64,000 nucleotides of DNA from Rhodococcus globerulus NBRC 14531 (lineage in GTDB: Bacteria; Actinomycetota; Actinomycetes; Mycobacteriales; Mycobacteriaceae), in contig NZ_BCWX01000001.1 of NCBI RefSeq assembly GCF_001894805.1, positions 1,674,001-1,738,000 of the forward strand. Direction: 5' to 3'. Shown here piece by piece: positions 55,192 to 63,893 of the stretch (position 1 is the stretch's first letter; each line of letters begins with the position of its first letter). Position numbers and translations under genes: made by a program. The notes beneath the pieces were generated by a model, which saw only the letters and a program-made list of their open reading frames with translations, searched no databases and was not told the origin of the DNA.

Positions 55192-56673
55192 ATGGCAGTG
55201 CAGTACGACGCAGTAGTGGTCGGGGCGGGCTTTGGCGGAATGGGCGCAGCCATTCAACTCAAGCGGTTGGGCCTGAACAACCTGGCGATCCTCGAACGCG
55301 AGGATGATCTGGGTGGAACGTGGCACGTCAATCGCTATCCGGGATTGGCGGTCGACATCGCGTCGGTCACCTACTCGTATTCGTTCGAGCCCAATCCGCA
55401 CTGGTCGAGGCTCTTTGCGCCAGGTGCGGAATTGAAGAAGTATGCCGACCATGTCGCGGACAAGTACGACCTACGACGCCATATGACATTCGGCGCCGTC
55501 GTGAACGGCGCGCGGTGGGACGAGGACGAGGCGCACTGGGTGGTGTCCGTGGACGGGCAGCCTGAGATCACCGCGACCTATCTACTGACGGCGACGGGCT
55601 TTCTCTCTCAGCCGCATCGGCCGGATATCTCCGGCATCGACGAATTTGCGGGCAAGATCATTCACACCACGGCGTGGGACGATTCGTACGATCTTGCCGG
55701 TACGAAGACGGCAATCATCGGAACCGGCGCTACTGCAGTGCAACTCATTCCCGAAGTTGCGCGCCAAGCCGCGGATCTGACCGTGTACCAACGCACGCCA
55801 ATCTGGGTTGTTCCCAAGCTCGACGTCCCCATTCCGTCGGCCGTCCAGAAGCTCTTCTCTCGAATTCCGTTGACCCAGCGGATCGCGCGAGCTGTCAGTT
55901 CCGGAATTCTGGAAATGATCATGGTGAGCGCTGTCTTGCACTACAAGCAGGTGAAGTTGCTCAACAAGGGCGCCGCAGCAGCATCGCGTGCCTTCCTGCG
56001 GTCGCAGGTCCGCGACGCGGCGCTGCGTAAGCAGCTCACTCCCGACTACGATTTCGGATGCAAGCGACCTACCTTCTCCAACAGCTACTTCCGTACATTC
56101 ACCAAACGAAACGTTCACCTCGAGACCACGTCGATCGACCACATTGCCGCCGACGGTATCGTCACGGTTGACGGTCGTAAGACCGAGATCGACACTCTGG
56201 TGCTGGCTACTGGGTTCAATCTGTGGGACGTCAACTTCCCGGCCATCGAGGTTATCGGCCGAGAGGGCAGAAATCTCGGAAAGTGGTGGCGTGACAACCG
56301 TTTCCAGGCGTATGAGGGAGTGTCCGTCCCGCATTTCCCTAACTTTCTCACCCTCGCGAGTCCCTATTCGTACAGCGGGCTGTCCTACTTCACGACCATC
56401 GAATCGCAGATGCAGCACATCGAGCGACTGTTCGGTGAACTGAAGCGGCGAGGAGCCGACACCTTCGAGGTCACCGAGGCCGCCAATACCGAGTTTCTCG
56501 ACCGAATGACCGAAAACCTGGCGGACTCCGTTTTCTACGGCGGCAGTTGCCAGACCGCGCGAAGCTATTACTTCAATCAGCACGGTGAGGCGGCTATCCT
56601 GCGGCCAACATCGACGCGCAACGCATTTGTCGAGGCGAAGCGCTTCCCTCTCGAGGCCTATTCGATCTCCTGA
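55192..56673 (+). CDS. Baeyer-Villiger-type flavin monooxygenase (493 aa)
   Basis: The protein has the FAD motif GAGFGG (11-16), the BVMO fingerprint FAGKIIHTTAWD (152-163) and NADPH motif GTGATA (177-182). Length and ending are of the shorter cyclohexanone/acetone-monooxygenase-like BVMOs. The ATG at 55192 has GAGGGG about 11 nt upstream; a GTG at 55150 is possible but overlaps the promoter area. It is divergent from tetR and 126 nt upstream of the PknK-like gene. Substrate unknown; the TetR ligand may be the substrate. Confidence 0.93.
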   Translation: MAVQYDAVVVGAGFGGMGAAIQLKRLGLNNLAILEREDDLGGTWHVNRYPGLAVDIASVTYSYSFEPNPHWSRLFAPGAELKKYADHVADKYDLRRHMTFGAVVNGARWDEDEAHWVVSVDGQPEITATYLLTATGFLSQPHRPDISGIDEFAGKIIHTTAWDDSYDLAGTKTAIIGTGATAVQLIPEVARQAADLTVYQRTPIWVVPKLDVPIPSAVQKLFSRIPLTQRIARAVSSGILEMIMVSAVLHYKQVKLLNKGAAAASRAFLRSQVRDAALRKQLTPDYDFGCKRPTFSNSYFRTFTKRNVHLETTSIDHIAADGIVTVDGRKTEIDTLVLATGFNLWDVNFPAIEVIGREGRNLGKWWRDNRFQAYEGVSVPHFPNFLTLASPYSYSGLSYFTTIESQMQHIERLFGELKRRGADTFEVTEAANTEFLDRMTENLADSVFYGGSCQTARSYYFNQHGEAAILRPTSTRNAFVEAKRFPLEAYSIS

Positions 56674-56799
56674 GCTTTCCTGCGCTTGTTTCCTGGCAAA
56701 GGGCGACGGTGCGCTGCGGCAAAAAGGGATATCCTGATTTTGGGCTTCTCGAGATCAGTGCCAGCGAATCTTCGGGGAGGGTTGGTTGGTGCAAGGTTG

Positions 56800-59700
56800 A
56801 TGTCGGAAATCGATCCGTTTGGTACGCAGCGTGCTGATCCGTTCAGCACGGCGCACGATACGTCGAACGTCGTCTCCGAACTGGAGATGTCGGGGCTGGA
56901 GGACGCCCGCGAGATCGGGCGTGGAGGCTTCGGCGTCGTCTATTGCTGTTCGCAGCCGCGCTTGGATCGCATCGTTGCTGTCAAGGTCCTGACCGCAAGC
57001 GTTGAACAGGAAAACGATGCTCGCTTCGTCCGTGAACAACACGTGATGGGGAGGCTGACCGGTCACCCGAACATCGTCAACGTTTTGCACGTCGGCACCA
57101 CTGCAAGCGGTCACCCGTACATCGTGATGCCGTATCACCCGAGAGGATCTCTGGAAACAAGAATTCGTTCGACGGGTCCGCTGTCGCTGAACGAGACTCT
57201 TAGGCTCGGAGTGAAAATTGCCGGCGCCCTCGAAAGTGCTCATCGACTCGGGATCCTCCACCGGGACGTCAAACCTGCGAACATCCTGTTCACCGACTAT
57301 GGCGAGCCGGCGATCACGGATTTCGGTATCGCGCACATCGTGGGCGGATTCGAGACGTCCACCGGTACCGTGACGGGATCGCCGGCGTTCACGGCACCCG
57401 AAATTCTCAGCGGAGAGCCGCCCAGCGTTGCGGGAGATATCTACGGTCTCGGTGCAACATTGTTCTGCGCTGTGTCCGGGCACGCGGCATTCCAACGTCG
57501 CAGCGGCGAGGAATTGATCGCGCAGTTCTTGCGCATCACGACCGAGCCGATTCCCGACCTCCGTGAACTGGGAATCCCGGAAGGGATGTCCGCGGCGATC
57601 GAGCACGCGATGTATGGCGACCCACTTCGGCGGACTGCTTCTGCCCGCGAATTCGGCGAAGACCTTCGGAAGATCCAGTCGGTTAAAGGTTTTCCCGTTA
57701 CCGATATGGCGCTGCTGGCAACTGAAGCGGGTGAGGAAAGTCAGCAGAACTCCGGAGCGTCAGATGGCAATGTCCTCGTCAGATACGCAGGCTCGTCTGC
57801 GACAACCACGTCCCCGCCCCCTTCCGGCAATTTGCCGTTGGAACTGACCAGCTTCATCGGTCGGCGGCGAGAGTTGACCGAAACCAAAGCGAAGATTCTC
57901 GAATCGCGGCTGGTCACATTGACGGGTATCGGTGGCGTAGGAAAGACTCGGCTGGCGGTGAGAGTCGCAGCGGATCTGCGACAGAAATTTGACGACGGAG
58001 TGTCCGTAGCCGAACTGGGCGAACTCCAGGACGCGTCTTTGCTTGCCGAACTTGTTGCGTCCTCGCTCGGGATCAGAGACCGAACCGGCCCCCTCGACGA
58101 CGTATTGGCTGACTTTCTTGCCAATCGGAACGTTCTGCTTTTGCTGGACAACTGCGAACACCTGGTTGATGCAGTAGCCGATCTGGTCACGTTTCTTCTG
58201 CGCGTGTGTCCGGACCTTCGCATTCTCGCAACCAGTCGTGAACCGCTCGGTATCGGTGGCGAGACTGTCCTTCGGGTGCCACCGTTGTCCGTGCCCGCCC
58301 CCGACCGCGAAACGTCGATTCACGGTCTGTCCAGATTCGACGCGATCACGCTGTTCACTGATCGCGCCGCCGCGGCATTGCCTGGATTCGAGCTGACTGA
58401 GGGAAACAAGGTCACGGTTGCGCGGATTTGTCAGCGGCTCGACGGATTGCCCCTACCCATCGAATTGGCTGCAGCCCGATTGCGTTCGATGTCCGTCGAA
58501 CAGATCCTGGATCGGTTGACCGACCGGTTCAAGCTTCTCACACTCGGTAGTCGTAATGCGCCGTCCCGTCAACAGACCTCGAGGTTGTGCATGGACTGGA
58601 GTTACGACCTCTGCACCAGGTGGGAACAGCAGTTGTGGGCGCGGCTGTCCGTTTTTGCCGGTGGCTTCGAACTCGATGCAGTGGAAAGCATTTGCTGCGG
58701 CGATCACAGTGCGGACGAGTTGCTCGACGGAATGGCCTCGCTGGTCGACAAGTCGATCCTGATCCGCGAAGAATCGGAAACGGTCGTGCGTTTCCGGATG
58801 CTCGATACGCTCCACGACTACGGCCGCGAGAAGGCAGAGGAATCCGGCGACTACGGTTTGTTGCGGCGGCAACATCGCGACTGGTATCGAAAGATGGTGC
58901 TGGAAGCGGAAACCGAATGGATCAGTGCCCGGCAGAAGGACTGGATTGATCGATTGGGGAGAGAACAATCAAATCTCCGCGACGCGATGGACTACGCGGA
59001 GTCGACGCACAGTGACGACCGCCTCGGGCTGCAGATCGCCGGCGCACTCTTCCCATTCTGGCTCTCGCGTGGACTTTTCAGCGAGGGGCGCTATTGGCTC
59101 GACCACCTCCTGGACATCGATGTCGAGCATCCGACCGTCGACAGAATCAAAGCGCTATGTGCCAGTGGCGTTCTCGCCGAAATCCAGGGTGCGCTCGATG
59201 TCGCGGCGGCGCGTGTTGCCGAAGCGGTCGAGCTGTCCCACAAGCTGGATGTGTTCGATCACCTGGACTTGTCCGAGCATCTCGACGAGTGGACCTCGCA
59301 GGCTAGGGTGATCCAAGCGCAAGGCTGCCTCGAACTGTTTCTCGGCGACACTGCGCGCGCGTGTGACTACCTCCGGAAGGCGTTGGACCTGGTCGGCACC
59401 GGCGATGATCTCGCCTTGCGGGTGTGGATTCTGAACACGCTCGGGATGGCGTACGAAGCCAATGGTGAGACGGACCAGTCGATCTCCTGTCATGAGCAGG
59501 TTCTTGCGATCACGCAGCGCACCGGCGAATCGGTGTACCGGTCCTACTCGCTGTGGTCGATGGGCGTCGCGGTCTGGCGTCAAGGAGATCTCGCTTACGC
59601 AGCGGACCTTGTCAAACAGGCATTGCGTATCGCCGAACGCGTCGAGGAACCGCTCACGGCGACGGTGTGTTTGGACGCGCTTGCATGGATTGCCGGCGCC

Positions 59701-60132
59701 GAACACGACGAACGTCGCGCCGTGGTCTTGATGGGCGCCGCCGAGGCGATCGTCGACATGGTGAACAGTTCTCCGGTTCTGTTTCCGAGCTTGGGAAACT
59801 ATCGGCAGCGATGCGAGCAGGAAACGCTTCGTGCGCTTGGCAGCCAGGCTTTTCGCAGTGCCCGGAATCAAGGGCACGCCCTGGACTTTCACGAGTCCGT
59901 AGCCTTTGCGCTGCAAGAGAATCCGTCGGCTACCGGCCAGGAGGCCGGATTGAGTGCGCGCGAACAACAGGTTGCCGACCTCGTCGCTGTCGGCCTGGAT
60001 AACAAAGCCATCGCGGATAACCTGGCAATCTCGGTTCGGACCACGCAACGGCATATCGAGCACATTCTGACAAAGCTCGGTTTCACCTCGCGCACACAAC
60101 TCGCGGCGTGGGAGTTGGAGCAGCCCTCGTAG
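56800..60132 (+). CDS. pknK: PknK-like Ser/Thr kinase-ATPase-LuxR regulator (1110 aa)
   Basis: The N-terminal kinase has the glycine loop IGRGGFGVVY (39-48), Lys62, HRDVKPAN (154-161, Asp156), DFG (174-176) and APE (199-201). A central AAA/STAND ATPase has Walker A GIGGVGKT (376-383) and Walker B VLLLLDNCEH. TPR-like helices follow, and the C-terminus is a LuxR HTH (LSAREQQVADLVAVGLDNKA). This is the exact layout and length of mycobacterial PknK, which phosphorylates regulators. I use ATG 56800; upstream reading is unlikely. It lies 3' of the BVMO gene, recalling the mycobacterial pknK-virS-mymA arrangement. Confidence 0.93.
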   Translation: MSEIDPFGTQRADPFSTAHDTSNVVSELEMSGLEDAREIGRGGFGVVYCCSQPRLDRIVAVKVLTASVEQENDARFVREQHVMGRLTGHPNIVNVLHVGTTASGHPYIVMPYHPRGSLETRIRSTGPLSLNETLRLGVKIAGALESAHRLGILHRDVKPANILFTDYGEPAITDFGIAHIVGGFETSTGTVTGSPAFTAPEILSGEPPSVAGDIYGLGATLFCAVSGHAAFQRRSGEELIAQFLRITTEPIPDLRELGIPEGMSAAIEHAMYGDPLRRTASAREFGEDLRKIQSVKGFPVTDMALLATEAGEESQQNSGASDGNVLVRYAGSSATTTSPPPSGNLPLELTSFIGRRRELTETKAKILESRLVTLTGIGGVGKTRLAVRVAADLRQKFDDGVSVAELGELQDASLLAELVASSLGIRDRTGPLDDVLADFLANRNVLLLLDNCEHLVDAVADLVTFLLRVCPDLRILATSREPLGIGGETVLRVPPLSVPAPDRETSIHGLSRFDAITLFTDRAAAALPGFELTEGNKVTVARICQRLDGLPLPIELAAARLRSMSVEQILDRLTDRFKLLTLGSRNAPSRQQTSRLCMDWSYDLCTRWEQQLWARLSVFAGGFELDAVESICCGDHSADELLDGMASLVDKSILIREESETVVRFRMLDTLHDYGREKAEESGDYGLLRRQHRDWYRKMVLEAETEWISARQKDWIDRLGREQSNLRDAMDYAESTHSDDRLGLQIAGALFPFWLSRGLFSEGRYWLDHLLDIDVEHPTVDRIKALCASGVLAEIQGALDVAAARVAEAVELSHKLDVFDHLDLSEHLDEWTSQARVIQAQGCLELFLGDTARACDYLRKALDLVGTGDDLALRVWILNTLGMAYEANGETDQSISCHEQVLAITQRTGESVYRSYSLWSMGVAVWRQGDLAYAADLVKQALRIAERVEEPLTATVCLDALAWIAGAEHDERRAVVLMGAAEAIVDMVNSSPVLFPSLGNYRQRCEQETLRALGSQAFRSARNQGHALDFHESVAFALQENPSATGQEAGLSAREQQVADLVAVGLDNKAIADNLAISVRTTQRHIEHILTKLGFTSRTQLAAWELEQPS

Positions 60133-60233
60133 CGCTGGGGATCATGACTTGTCGCAATGGATGTAGTCGGGCGGAACCGTGCGGTACTCCCGTGCGTCCA
60201 ACTGGGTGAAGCCAATGGACAAGGGGGAGTGCT

Positions 60234-60743
60234 GTGAGGCCGTGGGGCGCTTGTCTGTCGGTTTCTGTGGTCGCTCTACTTGGGGGATGTTCCTCGACGG
60301 TTGTGGGTGAGGCTTACCCGGTCGATTCGATCGGAATGTTCGATCCGTGCGCGGTTCTGAGTCACGATGAGCTCTTGAACTTGGGTGTTGATCCCGGCAC
60401 GCAGGAGGCCGACCTTTTCAATACGCACATCGATGGATTCAATGTCTGCTCGTGGTTCGGACCAGAATATTATCTGGGTCTCACATCAACAAAATACACG
60501 CTCGACGACGTGAAGGCGAACCCTGAGTATCGTGATTTCAGTAGTGGGAGTGTTGCCGGGCGCGAAGTTTTGATCTTCCTGGATGCAGCAGATGTCGAGA
60601 GTGCGGCATGCAATTTGGTATTCGCAACAGTGCAGTCCACCGCAATGATTCGAATCGATAAAAAGTTTGGCGAGCCGCAGGACGAAGAGCCTTGTGCACT
60701 CGTAGAACGGGTAGCACAAACAGTAGTTCGGCTACTCCCGTAG
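60234..60743 (+). CDS. DUF3558 family lipoprotein
   Basis: The 169-residue protein has a lipoprotein signal with lipobox (LGGC, Cys about residue 19). The mature part opens with DPCAVLSHDELLNLGVDP, the DUF3558 hallmark, and has Cys in VCSWF and PCALV that may form disulfides. The GTG at 60234 has AAGGGGGAG 4 nt upstream. It lies in a patch of lower GC than its surroundings. Function of DUF3558 is unknown; it is extracellular and membrane-anchored. Confidence 0.85.
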   Translation: MRPWGACLSVSVVALLGGCSSTVVGEAYPVDSIGMFDPCAVLSHDELLNLGVDPGTQEADLFNTHIDGFNVCSWFGPEYYLGLTSTKYTLDDVKANPEYRDFSSGSVAGREVLIFLDAADVESAACNLVFATVQSTAMIRIDKKFGEPQDEEPCALVERVAQTVVRLLP

Positions 60744-60795
60744 CTGTCCGGATCTTTGTGTCAACTGAAAATCAAAGTTTAAGAGTGAGGGATGA

Positions 60796-61134
60796 ATGTC
60801 CAATTCGGAATCGGAACTTAGTATCGACACCGACGTCGCACAACCAATTGCCACTGCGTGCGAGATGCTCATCGCTGAGTATCGTCGCATGATCGTTAGC
60901 GCTCGACACCTCAAAGGTCTCGGAGGATTCGGCACGCTGGATTCTGGGCTTGCTCTTCAGGACAAGTTTGAGGGAAAGGCTTTTGGTAGTCCAGACTCAT
61001 TGGTGAATGCGTTGGAAAGTCACATCGCCGCAGTCGATGGCATGCGCGCGTACTTTCAGAAGTGCATCGACAATGCAGTAACACAAGACCAAACCAATGT
61101 TGACTCTCTCAGGGGTGTGGGTCAGACCAACTGA
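60796..61134 (+). CDS. Hypothetical helical protein (112 aa)
   Basis: The 112-residue protein is mostly helical and acidic: IATACEMLIAEYRRMIVSAR, then SLVNALESHIAAVDGMRAYF. Gly-rich turns (GLGGFG) separate the helices, vaguely like small secreted WXG100/Esx-type helical hairpins, but no W-x-G motif is present. It follows the DUF3558 lipoprotein by 52 nt in the same low-GC patch. No family recognised. Confidence 0.6.
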   Translation: MSNSESELSIDTDVAQPIATACEMLIAEYRRMIVSARHLKGLGGFGTLDSGLALQDKFEGKAFGSPDSLVNALESHIAAVDGMRAYFQKCIDNAVTQDQTNVDSLRGVGQTN

Positions 61135-61177
61135 ATTATGTTCATTATCGGACGGGATTGACACATATTGCCATACT

Positions 61178-61330
61178 ATGTTCAACAGCTATCAATTGCA
61201 GTTCCTGTTGGACGAATTGTCAATGGTGATTCCGAAGAACGAGCAAGAAGAACAATCGATCGCCGATCTGAAAACTGCGGCGAAATCTGCAATCCGTCGG
61301 CATGGATATCTCTGGTTCGTTGGAGATTGA
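61178..61330 (+). CDS. Hypothetical small protein (50 aa)
   Basis: A 50-codon frame starts at ATG 61178 and gives MFNSYQLQFLLDELSMVIPK followed by a Glu/Ala-rich helix and a C-terminal HGYLWFVGD. The composition is protein-like but no ribosome binding site is clear. It may form a transcript with the preceding gene, 43 nt upstream. Function unknown. Confidence 0.5.
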   Translation: MFNSYQLQFLLDELSMVIPKNEQEEQSIADLKTAAKSAIRRHGYLWFVGD

Positions 61331-61440
61331 GTGTGGTCGCGCCCTGTTAGATTCGAGAAGTTACGACCCGCGCAATCGTCGGGCGGCAGCAGTTGGTCTG
61401 AAGGGAAGCGAACATGACAGTGCAATATTGCCGGCGATAG

Positions 61441-61977
61441 TTACGTCGACTTATGCGTCCATGTCCTCGACTTCACCCCGGCAGGAACCATGACAATCGG
61501 GTATCTGTTCTGGCGGTCCAGGCGTGAGGTGACAGAACTGTGCAGCAACTGACTCATCGCGGAAATCGGACCTCGTCGCGGCGCCCCGATCACGATGGTG
61601 AACGCGTCGTACTTCTCCGCCGTCGACACGATGAGATCTGCCGGGTCATCGTGCTTGCAGTCGTATGTCCAGTTGCCGGGGTGAGATGTCAAAGCAGAGA
61701 GTGCGCGTTCACGTTGAGTGATCATCGCGGAATTGAGGCGTTTCTCGAACTGAGGTGAATCGGTTTCCACGGGTTGGTCCTCGGCATCGATGCAGTGAAC
61801 GACATGAAGTGATGCATCTTCCGCGGTGGCCAGCGAGAGGGCAAAGTCCAGCACGTCGACGCTCGACGGTTCGCTGCCGATGCCCACCACGACATGGCGT
61901 GGATTGGCGATGCCTGTTGCCGGACTCTCGAGGTGGAAGGTGTGCTCGGGGTGTGGTCCGTCATGATGCTTCTTCAT
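61441..61977 (-). CDS. Universal stress protein (UspA-like)
   Basis: The 178-residue protein has a roughly 25-residue His/Pro-rich N-terminal extension before one Usp domain ([42 protein letters not shown] ... YPIVMVPAG). The ATP-binding G-x2-G-x9-G(S/T) motif is degenerate, so it may not bind ATP. The ATG at 61977 has GGAGAA upstream. It is divergent from hisI. Confidence 0.85.
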   Translation of the reverse strand: MKKHHDGPHPEHTFHLESPATGIANPRHVVVGIGSEPSSVDVLDFALSLATAEDASLHVVHCIDAEDQPVETDSPQFEKRLNSAMITQRERALSALTSHPGNWTYDCKHDDPADLIVSTAEKYDAFTIVIGAPRRGPISAMSQLLHSSVTSRLDRQNRYPIVMVPAGVKSRTWTHKST

Positions 61978-62094
61978 CGCGAGTTCTCCTTAACCAGGCG
62001 AACGAATCTACGAATTCGGAACTTTGACAACTACTTTACGGCTGTCGCCACTGAGTTTCCGGAGGCGGATTCCGCAGGAGAGGCCGTGGGACGG

Positions 62095-62106
62095 TATAAA
62101 CGTCCT
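62095..62106 (+). promoter_or_regulatory. Candidate leaderless promoter of hisI
   Basis: TATAAA (62095-62100) lies exactly 7 nt upstream of the hisI ATG (62107), so transcription would start on the first base of the start codon. No ribosome binding site precedes the ATG. A small inverted repeat GGACG/CGTCC (62089-62093 with 62101-62105) surrounds the -10 box. Confidence 0.6.
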
Positions 62107-62451
62107 ATGAGTCTTGACCCCGCGATTGCAGCAAAACTGAAGCGAAATGACGCCGGACTGTTCAGCGCAGTCGCGCAGGAAAAGTCCACAGGCGATGTGT
62201 TGATGGTCGCGTGGATGGACGACGAAGCACTCGCTCGCACTTTGGAAACCCGTAAGGGAACGTACTATTCGCGTTCGCGTCAGCAGTACTGGGTCAAGGG
62301 GGAGACGTCGGGCCACACCCAGTATGTCCACGAAGTTCGCCTCGACTGTGACGGCGATTCAGTCCTTCTGATCGTCGATCAGGAAGGCGCTGCGTGCCAC
62401 ACCGGCACACACACCTGCTTCGATACCGACGTACTGCTCGCTGCAGAGTAG
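62107..62451 (+). CDS. hisI: Phosphoribosyl-AMP cyclohydrolase
   Basis: The 114-residue zinc enzyme opens the adenine ring of PR-AMP in histidine synthesis. The C-terminal CHTGTHTCF motif and [18 protein letters not shown] are diagnostic; there is no fused HisE domain. It is 7.6 kb downstream of hisF, unlike the adjacent hisF-hisI of mycobacteria, and has its own probable leaderless promoter. The ATG at 62107 is chosen because longer readings are not family-like. Confidence 0.96.
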   Translation: MSLDPAIAAKLKRNDAGLFSAVAQEKSTGDVLMVAWMDDEALARTLETRKGTYYSRSRQQYWVKGETSGHTQYVHEVRLDCDGDSVLLIVDQEGAACHTGTHTCFDTDVLLAAE

Positions 62452-62477
62452 GAAAACTTCACCGAAGGGGGAGCATT

Positions 62478-62771
62478 ATGGCCGCGACGAAGACTCCGCA
62501 GCCGCTCGATTATTCGTTTACCTCTCCGATCGAGAAGGACGGCGCGTTTGCGACGTATCTGACCGTGCCGGGGTCGGCGGACCTGCTCGGTACCCGGCGA
62601 GCAGTCAAGGTTGTCGGCACGCTGGACGGTGAGCACCCCTTCGAAGCGACCTTGATGCCCTCAGGCGACGGACCGCATTGGTTGCCACTGCGGGTAGCGC
62701 TGTGCAAAGCGATCGGTAAGAGCGCGGCAGGCGAAGAAGTGTCGGTTCACCTGCAGCAGCGTTTGAGCTGA
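62478..62771 (+). CDS. DUF1905 domain protein
   Basis: The 97-residue protein has the DUF1905 core: FTSPIEKDGAFATYLTVP, GTRRAVKVVGTLDGEHPFEA and PLRVALCKAIGKSAAG. The family is a small beta barrel of unknown function, sometimes fused to YdeI-type domains. The ATG at 62478 has GAAGGGGGAG 4 nt upstream. It follows hisI by 26 nt and may be on the same transcript. Confidence 0.9.
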   Translation: MAATKTPQPLDYSFTSPIEKDGAFATYLTVPGSADLLGTRRAVKVVGTLDGEHPFEATLMPSGDGPHWLPLRVALCKAIGKSAAGEEVSVHLQQRLS

Positions 62772-62795
62772 CTTTTGCCTTGATGAAGGAGCGTC

Positions 62796-63422
62796 ATGGT
62801 CGCTGAAGCAGTTGACTCTTTGTCATTGGTAACCCGGCACCTGAGCGGGGTCAGTGGCGACGAGGGGAAAACGCGATCGCTCCACATGTCGCGTGAACTC
62901 GCGGCTCCGATCACGACGGTGTGGTCGGCAATAGCCGACTTGGATCGCATTCCACAGTGGTTCATGCCTGTTTCAGGCGACGCCCGACTCGGTGGTCGCT
63001 ATCAACTCGACGGCAATGCCGGTGGTGAGATTCTGGCGTGCACCACGCCGCACACACTGAAGATCACCTGGGAATACGGCGGTGACGTCAGCTACGTGAC
63101 GATCAAATTGATCGAAACCTCCAGCAGGGAAACACTATTCGATTTCGATCACACTGCCGATGTCGACCCGGATCGTTGGAGTGAATACGGGCCAGGTGCC
63201 GTTGGGGTCGGTTGGGACATGGGATTGCTGGGATTGGCGCAACACGTCGAACAGGGAACCAACACACCGCTGGAGACGCCGGAGTGGTCGGCAAGTGACG
63301 AAGCCAAGGCATTCATGGCAGCCAGTAGTGAGTTGTGGGCTGACGCCGCGATTGCTGCCGGCGACGATCCTGCGCAGGCGCGAGCCGCCGCCGCACGAAC
63401 AACCGCTGCATACACCGGGTAG
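62796..63422 (+). CDS. SRPBCC (AHSA1-like) family protein
   Basis: The 208-residue protein has a START/SRPBCC fold: MSRELAAPITTVWSAIADLD, WFMPVSGDARLGGRYQL, ITWEYGGDVSYVTIKL and GLLGLAQHVEQG near the C-terminus. These proteins bind hydrophobic ligands or act as chaperone cofactors; no specific role can be inferred. It follows DUF1905 by 24 nt. Confidence 0.88.
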   Translation: MVAEAVDSLSLVTRHLSGVSGDEGKTRSLHMSRELAAPITTVWSAIADLDRIPQWFMPVSGDARLGGRYQLDGNAGGEILACTTPHTLKITWEYGGDVSYVTIKLIETSSRETLFDFDHTADVDPDRWSEYGPGAVGVGWDMGLLGLAQHVEQGTNTPLETPEWSASDEAKAFMAASSELWADAAIAAGDDPAQARAAAARTTAAYTG

Positions 63423-63495
63423 AGATCATCTCCGCGGACTAACATCGGAATAGTCTGGTTGTTGCGGGACTTCCGCGCCACGAGCGGAGACAACG

Positions 63496-63885
63496 ATGGT
63501 GTACCGGCTCATCGAAAGTGCGACGGTATTCGTTCACTTCAGCTTCATTCTCTACGTGGTCTTCGGTGGTTTCGTGGCGTGCAAGTGGCGTCATACAATT
63601 GTTTTTCACCTCGTCGCAGTCGCGTGGGGTGCAGGTTCGGTCCTGATCGGATATGACTGCCCGCTCACGCATCTCGAGAACTGGGCCCGTCGGATGGCGG
63701 GAAGTTCCGAATTACCGTCCGCAGGGTTCATCTCTCACTACATTGCCGGCGTTTTCTATCCGGTCAGTATCGAAGCGATTGTCCAGGGCGTTGCCGCGAC
63801 AGTGGTCGTGGGTTCCTGGGTGGGATACGTGTTGCTCGGACGGCATGTGAAGTCTGCGTCGGTAGGGGCGCAGCCACGCCGTTGA
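63496..63885 (+). CDS. DUF2784 membrane protein
   Basis: The 129-residue protein has three or four membrane segments and the DUF2784 motifs VHFSFILYVVFGGF and YDCPLTHLENW, ending in a short basic tail. Conserved Cys, Asp and His in the central loop suggest a metal or cofactor site, but function is unknown. The ATG at 63496 follows GGAGACAAC. Confidence 0.9.
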   Translation: MVYRLIESATVFVHFSFILYVVFGGFVACKWRHTIVFHLVAVAWGAGSVLIGYDCPLTHLENWARRMAGSSELPSAGFISHYIAGVFYPVSIEAIVQGVAATVVVGSWVGYVLLGRHVKSASVGAQPRR

Positions 63886-63893
63886 TTGTGTTT

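Noticed and set aside
55192-56673. Direct orthologue of mycobacterial MymA
   Set aside because: The N-terminal FAD region and the residues after it resemble other short BVMOs more than MymA as I know it; only neighbourhood similarity is claimed.
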